In this document: positions 49,801 through 54,485 of the stretch, in pieces
How the letters are laid out: each line of letters starts with the position of its first letter
Position numbering within the stretch: position 1 is the first letter of the stretch
Assembly: GCF_023053635.1 (NCBI RefSeq)
Contig: NC_086172.1
Coordinates: 25,449,501 to 25,513,500 of the forward strand
Reading direction: 5' to 3'
Length of the DNA: 64,000 bases
Source: Elgaria multicarinata webbii
Lineage: Eukaryota; Chordata; Lepidosauria; Squamata; Anguidae
Notes under the pieces: model-generated
Database searches by the model: none
Told to the model about the DNA's origin: nothing
Seen by the model: the letters and a program-made list of their open reading frames with translations, nothing else
Program-made: the position numbers and the translations under genes

Positions 49801-50061
49801 TCTCCATTTTCTCGATTGAAACACGGGAGATCGCCTGCCCAGAAGTGATCCAGTCCAGGAGCAGTTTTACCACGTGTAAAATGGCTCCAACGGGAGGGCT
49901 CGTGGCCCTCATCTGTGCGCCTCCCGGCATCCCCGTTCTGGCCGCCCCCCATCCCAGCACTCACACCCCCAGGGGAGGCGCACGTGGCTGCCCAGCTCCC
50001 CACGTGCCGCCCTTACCTTGAAGATGGCATAGCCAGCCGCGGTCTCGAACAGAACGAGCAT
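16687..50061 (-). CDS. NOP58: NOP58 ribonucleoprotein, core box C/D snoRNP protein (15 exons, complete)
   Basis: NOP58 is a nucleolar protein that, with NOP56, fibrillarin and SNU13, forms box C/D snoRNPs, which 2'-O-methylate rRNA. Fifteen exons join in frame with GT-AG introns (descending): 50061-50017, 49083-49007, 48015-47963, 42936-42812, 41258-41122, 39753-39689, 37104-36970, 35389-35244, 30522-30396, 29630-29467, 27569-27435, 24997-24936, 22272-22142, 17939-17782, 16749-16687. The predicted protein is 540 aa (human 529). Order: NOP5 N-terminal domain about 1-70 (starts [15 protein letters not shown]), coiled-coil/NOSIC about 150-215, Nop domain about 255-400 with the signature [11 protein letters not shown] at 321-331, then a Lys/Glu-rich tail from about 425 with a 9-Glu and two 8-Lys runs. 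The start is fixed by the conserved N-terminus and a GCCGCCGCG context. Introns 3, 8 and 9 host snoRNAs. I see no defect. Exon calls come from protein recall, not alignment. Confidence 0.97.
17782..17939 (-). CDS. NOP58: NOP58 exon 14 (residues 468-520), charged tail
   Basis: Begins with a run of nine Glu, then [10 protein letters not shown], eight Lys, [20 protein letters not shown] and TSSAVE. The acceptor is ccatag and the donor gtaagt. The acidic/basic blocks correspond to the KKE/D repeats of the human tail, but the run lengths differ. Confidence 0.93.
18081..18140 (-). mobile_element. CR1 LINE 3' terminus, short
   Basis: aatcatagaatagtagagtt then ggaaggtgcctataaggcca is the same CR1 end as at 8953. 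Only about 60 bp remains, in NOP58 intron 13. Confidence 0.8.
18645..18775. mobile_element. MITE fragment of the 'atcccaggg' family
   Basis: ttacaccatgccttatccca and the following gggatcgccccgggatcatc match one arm of the family at 58013, ahead of an L2 copy. Confidence 0.4.
18770..19225 (+). mobile_element. L2-clade LINE (type A), interrupted
   Basis: L2 3' part: gaagacctttttattctctc at the left, and at the right aaccgcccagagagcttcgg then the (AAAT)n tail. The middle is occupied by a reverse LINE tail (18926-19112), which must be younger. Confidence 0.65.
18926..19112 (-). mobile_element. LINE tail type C, nested in type A
   Basis: Begins with (TTA)n at 18926-18965, then atagcaccatcaatgtacat and gcaagaccctgccgcatagg. 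Inverted relative to the copy at 19590-19885. Confidence 0.65.
19590..19885 (+). mobile_element. LINE 3' tail type C
   Basis: The 3' UTR-like text gtaagcctatgcggcagggt and acagcaccatgtacattgat ends in (CAA)n/(TAA)n. It has the L2-like 'gtaagcc...gcaggg' layout. Confidence 0.65.
20030..20650 (-). mobile_element. L2-clade LINE 3' fragment
   Basis: Reverse text with an A-rich 3' part (20030-20250) and agggccttccacagattggt at 20305, the mirror of the C-terminal ORF2 coding region. Strongly decayed. Confidence 0.45.
20660..20900 (+). repeat. Unclassified repeat, copy 1 of 2
   Basis: Shares with 47540-47800, in the same orientation, both a ggccac / ccctttcc segment and tagcttagctactggcagga (there ggtttagctactggcattaa). 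Confidence 0.4.
22142..22272 (-). CDS. NOP58: NOP58 exon 13 (residues 424-468)
   Basis: Codes [20 protein letters not shown] then [20 protein letters not shown] and [12 protein letters not shown] is conserved; the charged tail that follows is fast-evolving. The acceptor is ttccag and the donor gttagt. Confidence 0.95.
22338..22640. mobile_element. Non-autonomous hAT element with 8-bp target duplication
   Basis: Ends CGGGGTGGGGCACCT / AGGTTCCCCACCCCTG are inverted. The flanks ttttggat (22330-22337) and ttttagat (22641-22648) are an 8-bp duplication with one change, diagnostic of hAT. It sits 65 nt upstream of the NOP58 exon 13 acceptor. Confidence 0.8.
22805..22925. mobile_element. hAT-like fold-back MITE
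   Basis: ccttctccaacctggggcct and aggccccagggttggagaag are inverted halves with tccagatgtgttgg/ccaacacatctaga inside. Confidence 0.75.
23097..23262 (-). mobile_element. CR1-like LINE 3' fragment
   Basis: aagagcagcccacagttgga, tctagcccattgtttctttt and agtggtcagccagatgcttt are the reverse of the CR1-like 3' region that ends in tatgttctt-type repeats. Confidence 0.55.
23795..23925 (-). mobile_element. LINE 3' tail (L2-like, type D)
   Basis: (ATTT)n, then the hairpin gccgccattcagccaaaaaa and tccctgcccacaggcttaca, the reverse of the L2-style 'gtaagcctgtgggcaggga'. Confidence 0.65.
24018..24419. repeat. 103-bp minisatellite, about 3.9 copies
   Basis: Units start at 24018, 24121, 24224 and 24327, exactly 103 bp apart and almost identical; the last lacks about 10 bp. 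The unit begins agcaggagggagggggctct. It lies in NOP58 intron 12. Because 103 is not a multiple of three, each unit shifts frame and the long open frames across it are not genes. Confidence 0.95.
24936..24997 (-). CDS. NOP58: NOP58 exon 12 (residues 404-424)
   Basis: Short exon coding [20 protein letters not shown] (human IRKISGTGKALAKTEKYEHK). The acceptor is ccctcag and the donor gtgggt. Ser424 is split 2+1 with exon 13. A reverse L2 tail begins 19 nt from the acceptor. Confidence 0.94.
25017..25282 (-). mobile_element. L2-clade LINE tail (type A) next to exon 12
   Basis: (TTTA)n at 25017-25040, then ccaccccacagctgaagctc and gaagagaaaagtcttgacct, the mirror image of the element at 1240-1905. 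Its tail ends 19 nt from the NOP58 exon 12 acceptor. Confidence 0.8.
25482..25605. mobile_element. hAT-like fold-back MITE
   Basis: gctttccccaacctggtgcc at the left and ggagggccctcggtggggaa at the right, with decayed inverted halves between. Confidence 0.65.
26978..27372 (+). mobile_element. CR1-like LINE 3' end, copy 1
   Basis: From gaagctggggtcatcccatg to ctgatccagcatcagggctc and the terminal ttatgttcttg. About 390 bp; very similar to 35826-36216, so both are fairly young. Its end is 62 nt from exon 11. Confidence 0.8.
27435..27569 (-). CDS. NOP58: NOP58 exon 11 (residues 359-403)
   Basis: Codes [20 protein letters not shown] then [20 protein letters not shown] and LEEKG, the end of the Nop domain. 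The acceptor is ttccag and the donor gtgagc. LINE fragments lie within 100 nt on both sides. Confidence 0.97.
27663..27740 (-). mobile_element. L2-clade LINE tail (type A)
   Basis: (TTTA)n then accgcccaatagccgaagct and ctctgggcggttcac: only the last 75 bp of an L2 copy. It is 93 nt upstream of the exon 11 acceptor. Confidence 0.8.
29044..29330. mobile_element. Probable hAT-like element containing an AT microsatellite
   Basis: CAGGCCTGGGCAAC at the left and GTTGCCCAACCCTG at the right are inverted ends. The (TA)n tract at 29090-29136 lies inside. Confidence 0.45.
29090..29136. repeat. (AT)n microsatellite
   Basis: About 23 uninterrupted TA dinucleotides in NOP58 intron 10. Confidence 0.95.
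29467..29630 (-). CDS. NOP58: NOP58 exon 10 (residues 304-358)
   Basis: Codes [20 protein letters not shown] then [20 protein letters not shown] and [14 protein letters not shown], the core Nop signature that contacts box C/D RNA and SNU13. The acceptor is tgacag and the donor gtgaga. Confidence 0.98.
29895..30030. mobile_element. hAT-like fold-back MITE
   Basis: tctccagatgttctgatttc and ccaaaacatctggaggcccc form the inverted halves. It lies between SNORD11 (intron 9) and exon 10. Confidence 0.65.
30062..30146 (-). ncRNA. SNORD11: SNORD11-type box C/D snoRNA, second copy (NOP58 intron 9)
   Basis: Box C GTGATGA is at 30139-30133 and box D CTGA at 30071-30068, with a short terminal stem TGTC/GACA (30144-30141, 30067-30064). 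The guide is identical to that of the intron 8 copy (GTCACTACCTC plus TT before box D), so the predicted target is again 18S G509. The rest of the two RNAs has diverged, which is the pattern expected of a functional duplicated guide. hAT-like fragments sit on both sides (29895-30030 and 30215-30290). Confidence 0.87.
30215..30290. mobile_element. hAT-like MITE fragment
   Basis: Right half only: gccggctgggaatgtagccc, then aacacatctggagggctacc. It lies between exon 9 and the intron 9 snoRNA. Confidence 0.55.
30396..30522 (-). CDS. NOP58: NOP58 exon 9 (residues 262-304)
   Basis: Codes [20 protein letters not shown] then [20 protein letters not shown] and HA, the start of the Nop domain. The acceptor is ttacag and the donor gtatac. 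Gly304 is split 1+2 with exon 10. Confidence 0.98.
30660..30970 (-). mobile_element. L2-clade LINE fragment
   Basis: The reverse reads acagggacttctcagtggtg then atgccaaacttatggaatac, the RAFS-V-LW region of ORF2, with an A-rich 3' part at 30660-30790. Confidence 0.55.
31150..31330 (+). mobile_element. L2-clade LINE tail (type B)
   Basis: ttttagaatgtttttaggat and ccccacctcgatccaagtga, ending gaggcgggtaagaaataaat and (ATT)n. Confidence 0.7.
31358..31897. mobile_element. 540-bp MITE with 20-bp inverted ends
   Basis: TGGCTCAGTTCAGACAACAC begins the element and its complement ends it. Sub-terminal parts (actccactcaac / ggtgtaaaaactccactg) pair loosely. The superfamily is not fixed because no clear target duplication is visible. 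Confidence 0.7.
32390..33236 (+). mobile_element. Probable L1 LINE 5' fragment
   Basis: Starts aaagatggcgacgtgagcag, the style of an L1 5'UTR. Near 32960 a short frame reads [20 protein letters not shown], as an L1 ORF1 start might. It ends abruptly at an L2 copy. Confidence 0.4.
33237..33650 (+). mobile_element. L2-clade LINE 3' end
   Basis: Starts at taaagccctaaacaacacag (ORF2 'KALNN'), passes cctcctttgcggtggccccc and ends tattgggcgatatagaaatg then caataaataac. In NOP58 intron 8. Confidence 0.65.
33860..34078 (+). mobile_element. L2-clade LINE tail (type A)
   Basis: aaacgcccagagagcttcag then tatggggaagtatataaatg and (TAA)n. It ends about 170 bp from the intron 8 snoRNA. Confidence 0.75.
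34251..34335 (-). ncRNA. SNORD11: SNORD11-type box C/D snoRNA, first copy (NOP58 intron 8)
   Basis: This 85-nt element is bounded by a perfect 7-bp terminal stem GATGGCA/TGCCATC. Box C GTGATGA is at 34328-34322 and box D CTGA at 34261-34258. The guide GTCACTACCTC plus TT precedes box D. It pairs with 18S GAGGTAGTGAC, and the D+5 rule points to G509, the established target of SNORD11/SNORD11B (HBII-95/95B), which in human are also in NOP58. An internal CTGA/ATGAGG pair may be D'/C'. It is 909 nt past exon 8 and 3.7 kb before exon 9, unusually far from the 3' splice site. Which human paralogue it matches is not decided here. Confidence 0.9.
35244..35389 (-). CDS. NOP58: NOP58 exon 8 (residues 213-261)
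   Basis: Codes [20 protein letters not shown] then [20 protein letters not shown] and SNIQHLCDQ. The acceptor is ccacag and the donor gtgatg, phase 0. It is the exon immediately 5' of the intron carrying the first SNORD11-type snoRNA. Confidence 0.96.
35826..36216 (+). mobile_element. CR1-like LINE 3' end, copy 2
   Basis: Parallels 26978-27372 over its whole length (gatggctttaaaagggggtt, tggacccttggtctgatcca). In NOP58 intron 7. Confidence 0.8.
36298..36485. mobile_element. MITE of the 'ttcagacgacatgct' family
   Basis: ctgttcagacgacatgctat begins it; inner accatggtggcta / tagccatggttta pair. The right end is decayed. Confidence 0.5.
36970..37104 (-). CDS. NOP58: NOP58 exon 7 (residues 168-213)
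   Basis: Codes [20 protein letters not shown] then [20 protein letters not shown] and VRKI, the well conserved [11 protein letters not shown] segment. The acceptor is ctttag and the donor gtgagt. Confidence 0.97.
37749..37880 (-). mobile_element. L2-clade LINE tail (type B) with long (AAT)n
   Basis: (AAT)n at 37749-37800, then cttacccgcctctgcattct and gatcgaggcggggaacagca. Confidence 0.75.
37881..37975 (+). mobile_element. L2-clade LINE tail (type A)
   Basis: gttcactgttttaacttttg, aaaccgcccagagagcttcg, then (AAAT)n. Back to back with the type B tail. Confidence 0.75.
38255..38610 (+). mobile_element. L2-clade LINE 3' end (type B)
   Basis: atacaatccgccccgcaccc, then a frame with [11 protein letters not shown], and the tail cgcctcgatccagagggcga followed by (CAT)n. 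It closely matches 44340-44765. Confidence 0.75.
39355..39580 (-). mobile_element. L2-clade LINE tail (type A)
   Basis: (ATTT)n, ataccgcccaatagccggag, ctctctgggcagttcac and the A-rich mirror of the 3'UTR. Confidence 0.75.
39689..39753 (-). CDS. NOP58: NOP58 exon 6 (residues 146-168)
   Basis: Codes [20 protein letters not shown] plus I. The acceptor is tttcag and the donor gtgagt. Codon 168 (Ser) is split 1+2 with exon 7. Confidence 0.96.
40490..40715 (-). mobile_element. Sauria-type tRNA SINE
   Basis: tgccttgtttcctccaagga, caaggcggcatacataatcc, ggcccaaagtcactcagtag, ggggactagaactctgatct; the full SINE body in reverse. NOP58 intron 5. Confidence 0.85.
40945..41070. mobile_element. hAT-like MITE containing a perfect short palindrome
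   Basis: atcctccaatctggtgcact ... gcaccaggttgggggaggtt. Inside, 41013-41049 has 17-bp perfect arms (GTGCTCTCCAGGTGAGT and its complement, 3-bp spacer). It lies about 50 nt past the exon 5 donor. Confidence 0.6.
41122..41258 (-). CDS. NOP58: NOP58 exon 5 (residues 101-146)
   Basis: Codes [20 protein letters not shown] then [20 protein letters not shown] and LGLAH. The acceptor is ctgcag and the donor gtaaca. Codon 146 (Ser) is split 2+1 with exon 6. Confidence 0.97.
41874..42440 (-). mobile_element. Solo LTR, 567 bp, ends whole, 5-bp target duplication
   Basis: Starts TGTCATG and ends CACGACA on the minus strand, with flanking cagac at 41869-41873 and again at 42441-42445. It carries a TTAATAAAAG polyadenylation signal near its 3' end and a 115-codon open stretch. 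No internal region remains, so it is a recombined solo LTR. The 5-bp duplication and TGTC/GACA ends suit Ty3/gypsy-type or similar elements; the family is not confirmed. NOP58 intron 4. Confidence 0.85.
42812..42936 (-). CDS. NOP58: NOP58 exon 4 (residues 59-100)
   Basis: Codes [20 protein letters not shown] followed by [21 protein letters not shown]. The donor is gtaaac in phase 0. Compared with the human protein as I recall it (KKIVKEAHE), there is one extra residue ([10 protein letters not shown]). Confidence 0.96.
43061..43135 (-). ncRNA. SNORD70: SNORD70-type box C/D snoRNA (NOP58 intron 3)
   Basis: Box D CTGA is at 43069-43066, preceded on the RNA by the guide TTTTCGTCACTAC then CA. 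The guide matches 13 nt of 18S rRNA (GTAGTGACGAAAA, start G510); by the D+5 rule it places the methyl group on A512, the established SNORD70 (HBII-234) target. D' (CTGA, 43109-43106) and C' (GTGATTG, 43099-43093) are present. A 4-bp terminal stem TGTC/GACA closes it at 43134-43131 and 43065-43062. Box C is unusual: the place reads GTGACAC rather than RTGATGA. It lies 125 nt upstream of exon 4, a normal distance for an intronic snoRNA. The human homologue is also in NOP58. Confidence 0.85.
43161..43644. mobile_element. 484-bp MITE with inverted ends
   Basis: TGGCTGCGTTCGGACGACAC begins it; the right end is its complement with two changes. Inside are inverted ggcaacgca- and caacgggt-type parts. 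It abuts SNORD70 with a 25-nt gap. Confidence 0.8.
43648..43745. mobile_element. hAT-like MITE fragment
   Basis: cattctccagcctagtgccc, then tccacgtgtgttgggactgc; the right half is decayed. Confidence 0.5.
44340..44765 (+). mobile_element. L2-clade LINE 3' end (type B)
   Basis: The frame reads [20 protein letters not shown], then [20 protein letters not shown] and LNSL, the ORF2 C-terminus. The tail is cctcgatcagaatggaggca and (ATT)n. 5' truncated. NOP58 intron 3. Confidence 0.85.
45770..45865. mobile_element. hAT-like MITE fragment
   Basis: ggactacagctcttagcagc and ggtgggagttgcagtccaac are its inverted halves; aacacaccttgaaggcagca at the right. Confidence 0.55.
46018..46095 (-). mobile_element. 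L2 type B tail nested in a type A copy
   Basis: tttgttacccgcctctccct then ggatcaaggcggggtacaac interrupts a type A 3'UTR (ggatactgtt | tgttgttttta). Confidence 0.65.
46096..46232 (+). mobile_element. L2-clade LINE tail (type A)
   Basis: ttaatgttcactgtttttaa, aaacctcccagagttttggc and (AAAT)n. Confidence 0.7.
46415..46721. mobile_element. hAT MITE of the 'ggaggacagggct' family, full length
   Basis: Left end TAGGGTGACC, right end cctccttttcatagggtcat then gcta. The inner arms ggtgaaattccctcttcat and its partner atgagggcatttcacc fold back. Confidence 0.75.
47110..47450 (+). mobile_element. Probable LINE ORF2 C-terminal fragment
   Basis: Short frames resembling [10 protein letters not shown] and a K-S-LFS motif suggest the L2 ORF2 end. 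Decayed, with no tail seen. Confidence 0.35.
47540..47800 (+). repeat. Unclassified repeat, copy 2 of 2
   Basis: Same orientation and order of motifs as 20660-20900 (catggccacaaccccttcct, tttagctactggcattaaga). Confidence 0.4.
47963..48015 (-). CDS. NOP58: NOP58 exon 3 (residues 41-59)
   Basis: Codes [18 protein letters not shown]. The acceptor is tttag and the donor gtaact. The last codon (Ala59) is split 1+2 with exon 4. Confidence 0.96.
49007..49083 (-). CDS. NOP58: NOP58 exon 2 (residues 16-41)
   Basis: Codes [20 protein letters not shown] then EKANK. The acceptor is ccacag and the donor gtaagc. Codon 41 (Ile) is split 2+1 with exon 3. Human reads [20 protein letters not shown]. Confidence 0.97.
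49300..49405. repeat. Fold-back MITE of the 'agatcctacaactcc' family
   Basis: tatgcatgcttagacagaaa and tctctaaacatgcatagtag are the inverted ends; agatcctacaactcc / ggagctataggatcct pair inside. NOP58 intron 1 side, before exon 2. Confidence 0.6.
50017..50061 (-). CDS. NOP58: NOP58 exon 1 (residues 1-15)
   Basis: Codes [15 protein letters not shown]. The donor gtaagg follows directly, in phase 0. It sits in a CpG-rich segment with -3 G before the ATG. Confidence 0.97.
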
Positions 50062-50260
50062 CGCGGCGGCAGGACGAGGCCGGAGCTCCTGGCAGCGGTC
50101 ACGGGAGGAGGCGGGAGCCCGGGAGGCGAGCGCGGGAAGGACGGACCGGACGGCGCCCGATCTCCAAGCACACGCAACACGAGGGCGGAAGTGGGGCTCG
50201 GACCACCCCACCGGAAGTGACGCCCAAGGCCTTCTGGGAAAAAGGAAGTGGGGGGAAGGA
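50062..50260 (-). promoter_or_regulatory. NOP58 promoter/5'UTR, CpG-rich, with ETS-CRE site
   Basis: GC- and CpG-rich block directly upstream of the NOP58 ATG, without a TATA box. CCGGAAGTGACG at 50211-50222 is a composite ETS + CRE-like site; GGCGGAAGTG at 50184-50193 is a second ETS-type core. Such sites are common at housekeeping and ribosome-biogenesis promoters. The transcription start is not determinable here. Confidence 0.6.
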
Positions 50261-50530
50261 GGGGGAGGCTTTATTGCAGCGCTTGAAATCTTCCATGCGC
50301 TGTAGGCACGAATCCGTCTCTTCCCCCGCAATGATTTCCCCCCCCCCCAATAAATATATATATCTTTAATTACCCAGCTGCCTACTTTTTGGAGGGGAAA
50401 GAAGTTGCAAAGGAAGGAGCGGGATCGTCCAGTCAGCAAAAGAAAAATAGAGAGCAGAGGGGTGTGGGAATATAGTGCGTGGTTATTTCACACACGCATA
50501 TGGTGGCTTGGTAACGTATGCAAATCAGAA

Positions 50531-50540
50531 CCGGAAGTGA
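50531..50540 (+). promoter_or_regulatory. Additional ETS-type site upstream of NOP58
   Basis: CCGGAAGTGA repeats the first ten bases of the proximal ETS-CRE site, 320 bp farther upstream. It is a motif only; no proof of use. Confidence 0.3.
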
Positions 50541-50744
50541 GCTGTGTGTGAAACATGGCAGGGTTGTTGTTTTTCTCCAATCTCTGGGAAAGGAGAGTGA
50601 CTGTCTCTAAAGGCAGGGAGTAAAGAGGCAGCGCAGCAGTTGGGCCTGAAGGCTGCCTGAATGTGGCACCTAGGCGAGATCTTGCATAGAGCCAGTGTTC
50701 ACTTTCATGTTGGTGCTGGTTGGTCACTTGTATGCCTCTTGAAT

Positions 50745-50860
50745 TCCTCTGGACAACCATCTGTCAGGGATGCTTTAGGGTGGATTCCTGCATTGAGCAG
50801 GGGGTTGGACTTGATGGCCTTGTAGGCCCCTTCCAACTCTGCTATTCTATGATTCTATGA
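50745..50860 (+). mobile_element. CR1 LINE 3' end
   Basis: gcattgagcagggggttgga, cttgatggccttgtaggccc, ending attctatgattctatga, the classic CR1 terminal repeat. Confidence 0.88.
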
Positions 50861-50861
50861 A

Positions 50862-51010
50862 TAAACATGCATAGAATTGGGCTGCAACTTTGCACAGGGT
50901 CTAATTCTATGCATGTTTACATGGAAGAAAGACCCACTGCATTCGATGGGACTTACTCCCAAATAAGTCTGTGTATGACTGCAGTCTTTGATAACCATGA
51001 GTGTGTATTC
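50862..51010. repeat. Fold-back element with 17-bp perfect arms
   Basis: TAAACATGCATAGAATT (50863-50879) and its exact complement at about 50903-50919; then actgcattcgatgggactta, a family recurring at 55655-55850. Confidence 0.7.
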
Positions 51011-51284
51011 AGATCGATTGGCTTGCACTATATTCAATAAATGCAATTTTAAACGCTCCGTGTTTTTAAATTTACATTAGTTAGACCCAAATTATAAAAT
51101 GGTTTATGACAAGGCATAAGAAGAGCTGTGCTCTATTTAGTCCAGTACTCAGATCCTACAAGTGACCAACCAGCACCAACAAAAGCTCCACTATAATTTT
51201 GATGGGATGATATAGAAAGTTAGCGGTTTGGAACTATAGGGATTGCAATTTGTAGATGGATATCATACAACATACACTTAGGGC

Positions 51285-51400
51285 GCAATCCTATGCCTGT
51301 TCAGACAAAAGAGAAGTCCTACAGCATGCTAGCTGGGGCATGATGGGAATTGTAGCACCTTTTTTCTCCTAAGTAAACATGCATAGGGTTGTGCCTTTAT
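51285..51400. mobile_element. Fold-back MITE of the 'gcaatcctatgc' family
   Basis: agggcgcaatcctatgcctg at the left and catgcatagggttgtgcctt at the right pair; agtcctacagcat / tgtagcacct lies inside. Confidence 0.7.
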
Positions 51401-51597
51401 GGGAACTCCCCGTTCCTATTGCAATATTAACAGTCGTCTTTCAAGCAGTGCATGGGTGAGATGTGTGAGAGGAATACTCTTTGCACTTTCTCGGGAGCAG
51501 TCCCAAAATAACTCAGTGAGGCTAGATTTTTAATAAATATCTGAGGCATTAGGCCACATGTACTTTTGCCAAGGCCTTGTAAAGTTTACTTAGTAGA

Positions 51598-51710
51598 GCA
51601 GTCTTCCCCAACCTGGTGCCCTCCAGATGTGTTGGGCTACAGCTGCCAGAGCTGGTTGGGAGTTATGGAAGTAGCAGTCAAACACATCTGGAAGACTCCG
51701 GGCTATAGTA
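51598..51710. mobile_element. hAT-like fold-back MITE
   Basis: tcttccccaacctggtgccc, tccagatgtgttgggctaca and caaacacatctggaagactc. Confidence 0.7.
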
Positions 51711-52094
51711 GGGGAACATTTATTTGCATACTATTCAACATCCCAGGATCAGTATCTCTCCTTACGTTTCTTCAACACTGTATCCCAACAACATGACTGT
51801 TAACTCAAAACACTATCATAGCCAGTCCGCAATCCCATAGGACAAATCCCTCATAAACTCCAGAGCCACAAATAGACACCAGCACTGAGAAAAGCGACAC
51901 ACCCACAGCCTCTAGCTACAGCCTGATAAGGCCACTAATAATTTCTGCCTCATAAATTCCCTTTGCCTGATACCAGTTCCCCAGAAAGACACCAAATACA
52001 GCACTCATATGATCTGTGTACACACAAACCACAAATCCCAGTCAGTGGCAAGATGTGGAACTCCTATACCCCACAGACCAGAGTACATATGCAG

Positions 52095-52217
52095 GTGTGG
52101 GCAATTTGTGGCCCTCTAGATATTTTGGCCTACAATTCCCATTAGCCATAGCCAATGGTGAGAGATCATGGCAGCTGTAGGCCAAAATATCTGGAGGGCC
52201 ACAAGTTGTCTATGCCA
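52095..52217. mobile_element. Fold-back MITE (hAT-like)
   Basis: Left caggtgtgggcaatttgtgg; the inner arms atattttggcctaca / tgtaggccaaaatat are exact complements. Right ggccacaagttgtctatgcc. Confidence 0.8.
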
Positions 52218-52964
52218 GACACACACACAAACACACTATATGGGAAGAACTAAGGGTTTGGGACAAAACGGAAGTGCCATCAGGAGTGCAAGTGAGTCCG
52301 CAAAGTGAAGGAGAAATTCACCACTGCAAGGTCACGCACACCGTATTTGCCAATAATATGGCACGTCTACAGAATTCCTGGTAAACTCACGTGACTATGT
52401 GAACATCCTTTTGGCCTAAACACCGTTCAAAAGATGCTGAACAGAGACTGAATTGTGAATTACGATGCAAACGGTGCAGTTTGTGGATGCCTTCTGTTCC
52501 ACTTTATATTTCAGTAGAATGAATCCTGATTTATAAGCAAAAGGTGAAGCACGTCTCTCCAGTCCAGGGCTGTTAATCCAAAAGAGCTGAGTATGCAGAC
52601 ACAAGGGACCTGTGCATACAAGCAGGCCTTTCTTTCCAGTTCGGTTATGGTTCCCAGTGCCAAACAGATGTTTCAGTTTTACGATTTTGGCTCTGGAAGC
52701 TGCTGTGGAGTAAACTTCAGGGGGAAAGCACCTCTTTTGGACTACCTTTCTGTCTGACAAAGAGCTAATGTTCATGTTACCCTTTGGGAGCTGTAAATAG
52801 CCAATTGTTTCATATAATATATACATTAAAAATAAAATTGCTATTTAAATATTTAGTTCTGTATCAGGTACTATAACAGTGTTTATATGCATGTAAATGT
52901 ATTTAGAGCTGGGGCCTGAATTAAAAACTATTTGGAAACCATGGAAATGGAAAAGTCTTATTTA

Positions 52965-53125
52965 TTTATTCATATTTATTTGCATATTTGCATATTTATA
53001 TCGTGCTTCACAAAGTGGCTTCTAGTAACCTAAGGAAAAGCAATATAATTTAAAACAATAATAATCATTAAATAACAAATCCATAAAAGCAATCTATCAT
53101 TACAAAAGCTGTTTAAAAAGATAAA
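52965..53125 (-). repeat. LINE-tail-like AT-rich segment
   Basis: ttatttattcatatttattt then cttcacaaagtggcttctag and an A-rich stretch suggest a reverse LINE 3' end. Weak. Confidence 0.35.
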
Positions 53126-53219
53126 CTTACTGTAACGCTTTAATTTTAAAAACAACTACAAATTAAACTAAAATGAGTAGGAACATTCCAATATAGTTGG
53201 CAACTATTCTTCTTGCAGA

Positions 53220-53560
53220 CAGCTTTTATTCTTGCACTTTTATTTATTTACTCACAGTATTTGTAGCTGACAATCAACAAAGTTCTCTGGGCAATTTACA
53301 ACATTAAGTTTTTCTTTAGAAGGATTGCCTGCTGTTGTTTGAGCCTACACATAATGTTAAGATATTCTCAGAGTCAGAAACCTTGGCTCGGCGTACCCCC
53401 ACAATTTGAAGTAACCCAAGATAGGGCCTTCTCTGTGTTGGCATCAAAGCAGTGGAACTCCCTATGCCTAGGAGTTCACTCCTTCTATGTTGGTCTTAAG
53501 ACAGCAGGTCGTGGCCATTTTCTTATCACCCTTGTATGATAACTAATTGTTGCTCTTTAC
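53220..53560 (+). mobile_element. L2-clade LINE ORF2 C-terminal fragment
   Basis: The frame near 53390-53540 reads DRAFSVLASKQWNSLCLGVH, the usual end of ORF2. Confidence 0.5.
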
Positions 53561-53574
53561 CCTCGTTTTTTAAA

Positions 53575-54198
53575 ATTTGAGTTTAGATTATGTTTTTGAT
53601 TTTGTTTATTACATCTCTAAACGGCTTGGGGCCAGTTTATCTAAAGGACCATCTTCTTCCATACATCCCTGTCTGGACACTTCAGCCGTCTTCGGAAGTC
53701 GTCCTCTAAGTTAGGAGGACCATATGAAAAGGAGGACAGGGCTCCTGTATCTTTAACAGTTGTATTGAAAAGGAAATTTTAGCAGCTGTCATTTGTATAT
53801 ATAGAGAACCTGGTGAAATTTCCTCTTCATCACAACAGTTAAAGCTGCAGGTGCCCTGCCCTCTTTTAAATCTGGTCACTCTAGTACAGCTCCTGCACTT
53901 TAAATGTTGTGATGAAGAGGGAATTTCACCAGGTTCTCCATATATACAAAGGACACCTGCTGAAATTCCCTTTTCTATGCAACTGTTAAAGATACAGGAG
54001 CCCGGTCCTCCTTTTCATATGGTCACCCTACTCTAGGTGCCCCTGCTGAATAAAGTTTGGTGGGTGGCAACAAGAGGGGAGGGCCTTCTCAGTTCTGGCA
54101 TCCAATTTACAGAATCCCCTCCCCAAGAGAGTTCACCTGGCACCCATTTTGTTATCTTTTCAGTGCTAATCAAAGACATTTCTCTTCTCCGTCACAAC
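53575..54198 (+). mobile_element. L2-clade LINE split by a hAT MITE
   Basis: acggcttggggccagtttat (53623) continues across the MITE at 53712-54030 into caacaagaggggagggcctt and ctcagttctggcatcc. Confidence 0.65.
53712..54030. mobile_element. hAT MITE inserted in an L2 copy, 8-bp target duplication
   Basis: Ends TAGGAGGACCATATGAAAAG and its complement; flanks ctctaagt (53704-53711) and ctctaggt (54031-54038), an 8-bp duplication with one change. Inner inverted halves ggtgaaatttcc / ggaatttcacc. Same family as 46415-46721 and 5653-5856. Confidence 0.85.
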
Positions 54199-54320
54199 CA
54201 GATACCCTTCAGATGTTTAGGACTTCAATTCCCATCAGGCCTATTTGTCATTACCAATGGTCAGGAATCCTGGGAACTGTAGTCTAGAATGTCTGGGCCC
54301 CAAGTTGAGGTTGGCTGCTT
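54199..54320. mobile_element. hAT-like MITE fragment
   Basis: acttcaattcccatcaggcc and gaactgtagtctagaatgtc resemble the common MITE's two halves; it interrupts the same L2 copy. Confidence 0.5.
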
Positions 54321-54485
54321 TTGTCCCAGGCATATTAGATTTTTATTATTTTTTCTTTTCCAAGCTTGTCAAGGTTCCTTCTTTTGACCTGGACGCCCTG
54401 AGCAATTCTTTAAGGATCTCAACCTTCGTAAGAGTCCCACCCTCCTTCTTTTACCTTTCCTTTCCTAGTAATATGGGGTTTAGGC

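Noticed and set aside
49909-50439. 176-codon minus-strand frame including NOP58 exon 1
   Set aside because: It reads through the exon 1 donor and into the promoter; only [15 protein letters not shown] is real coding.
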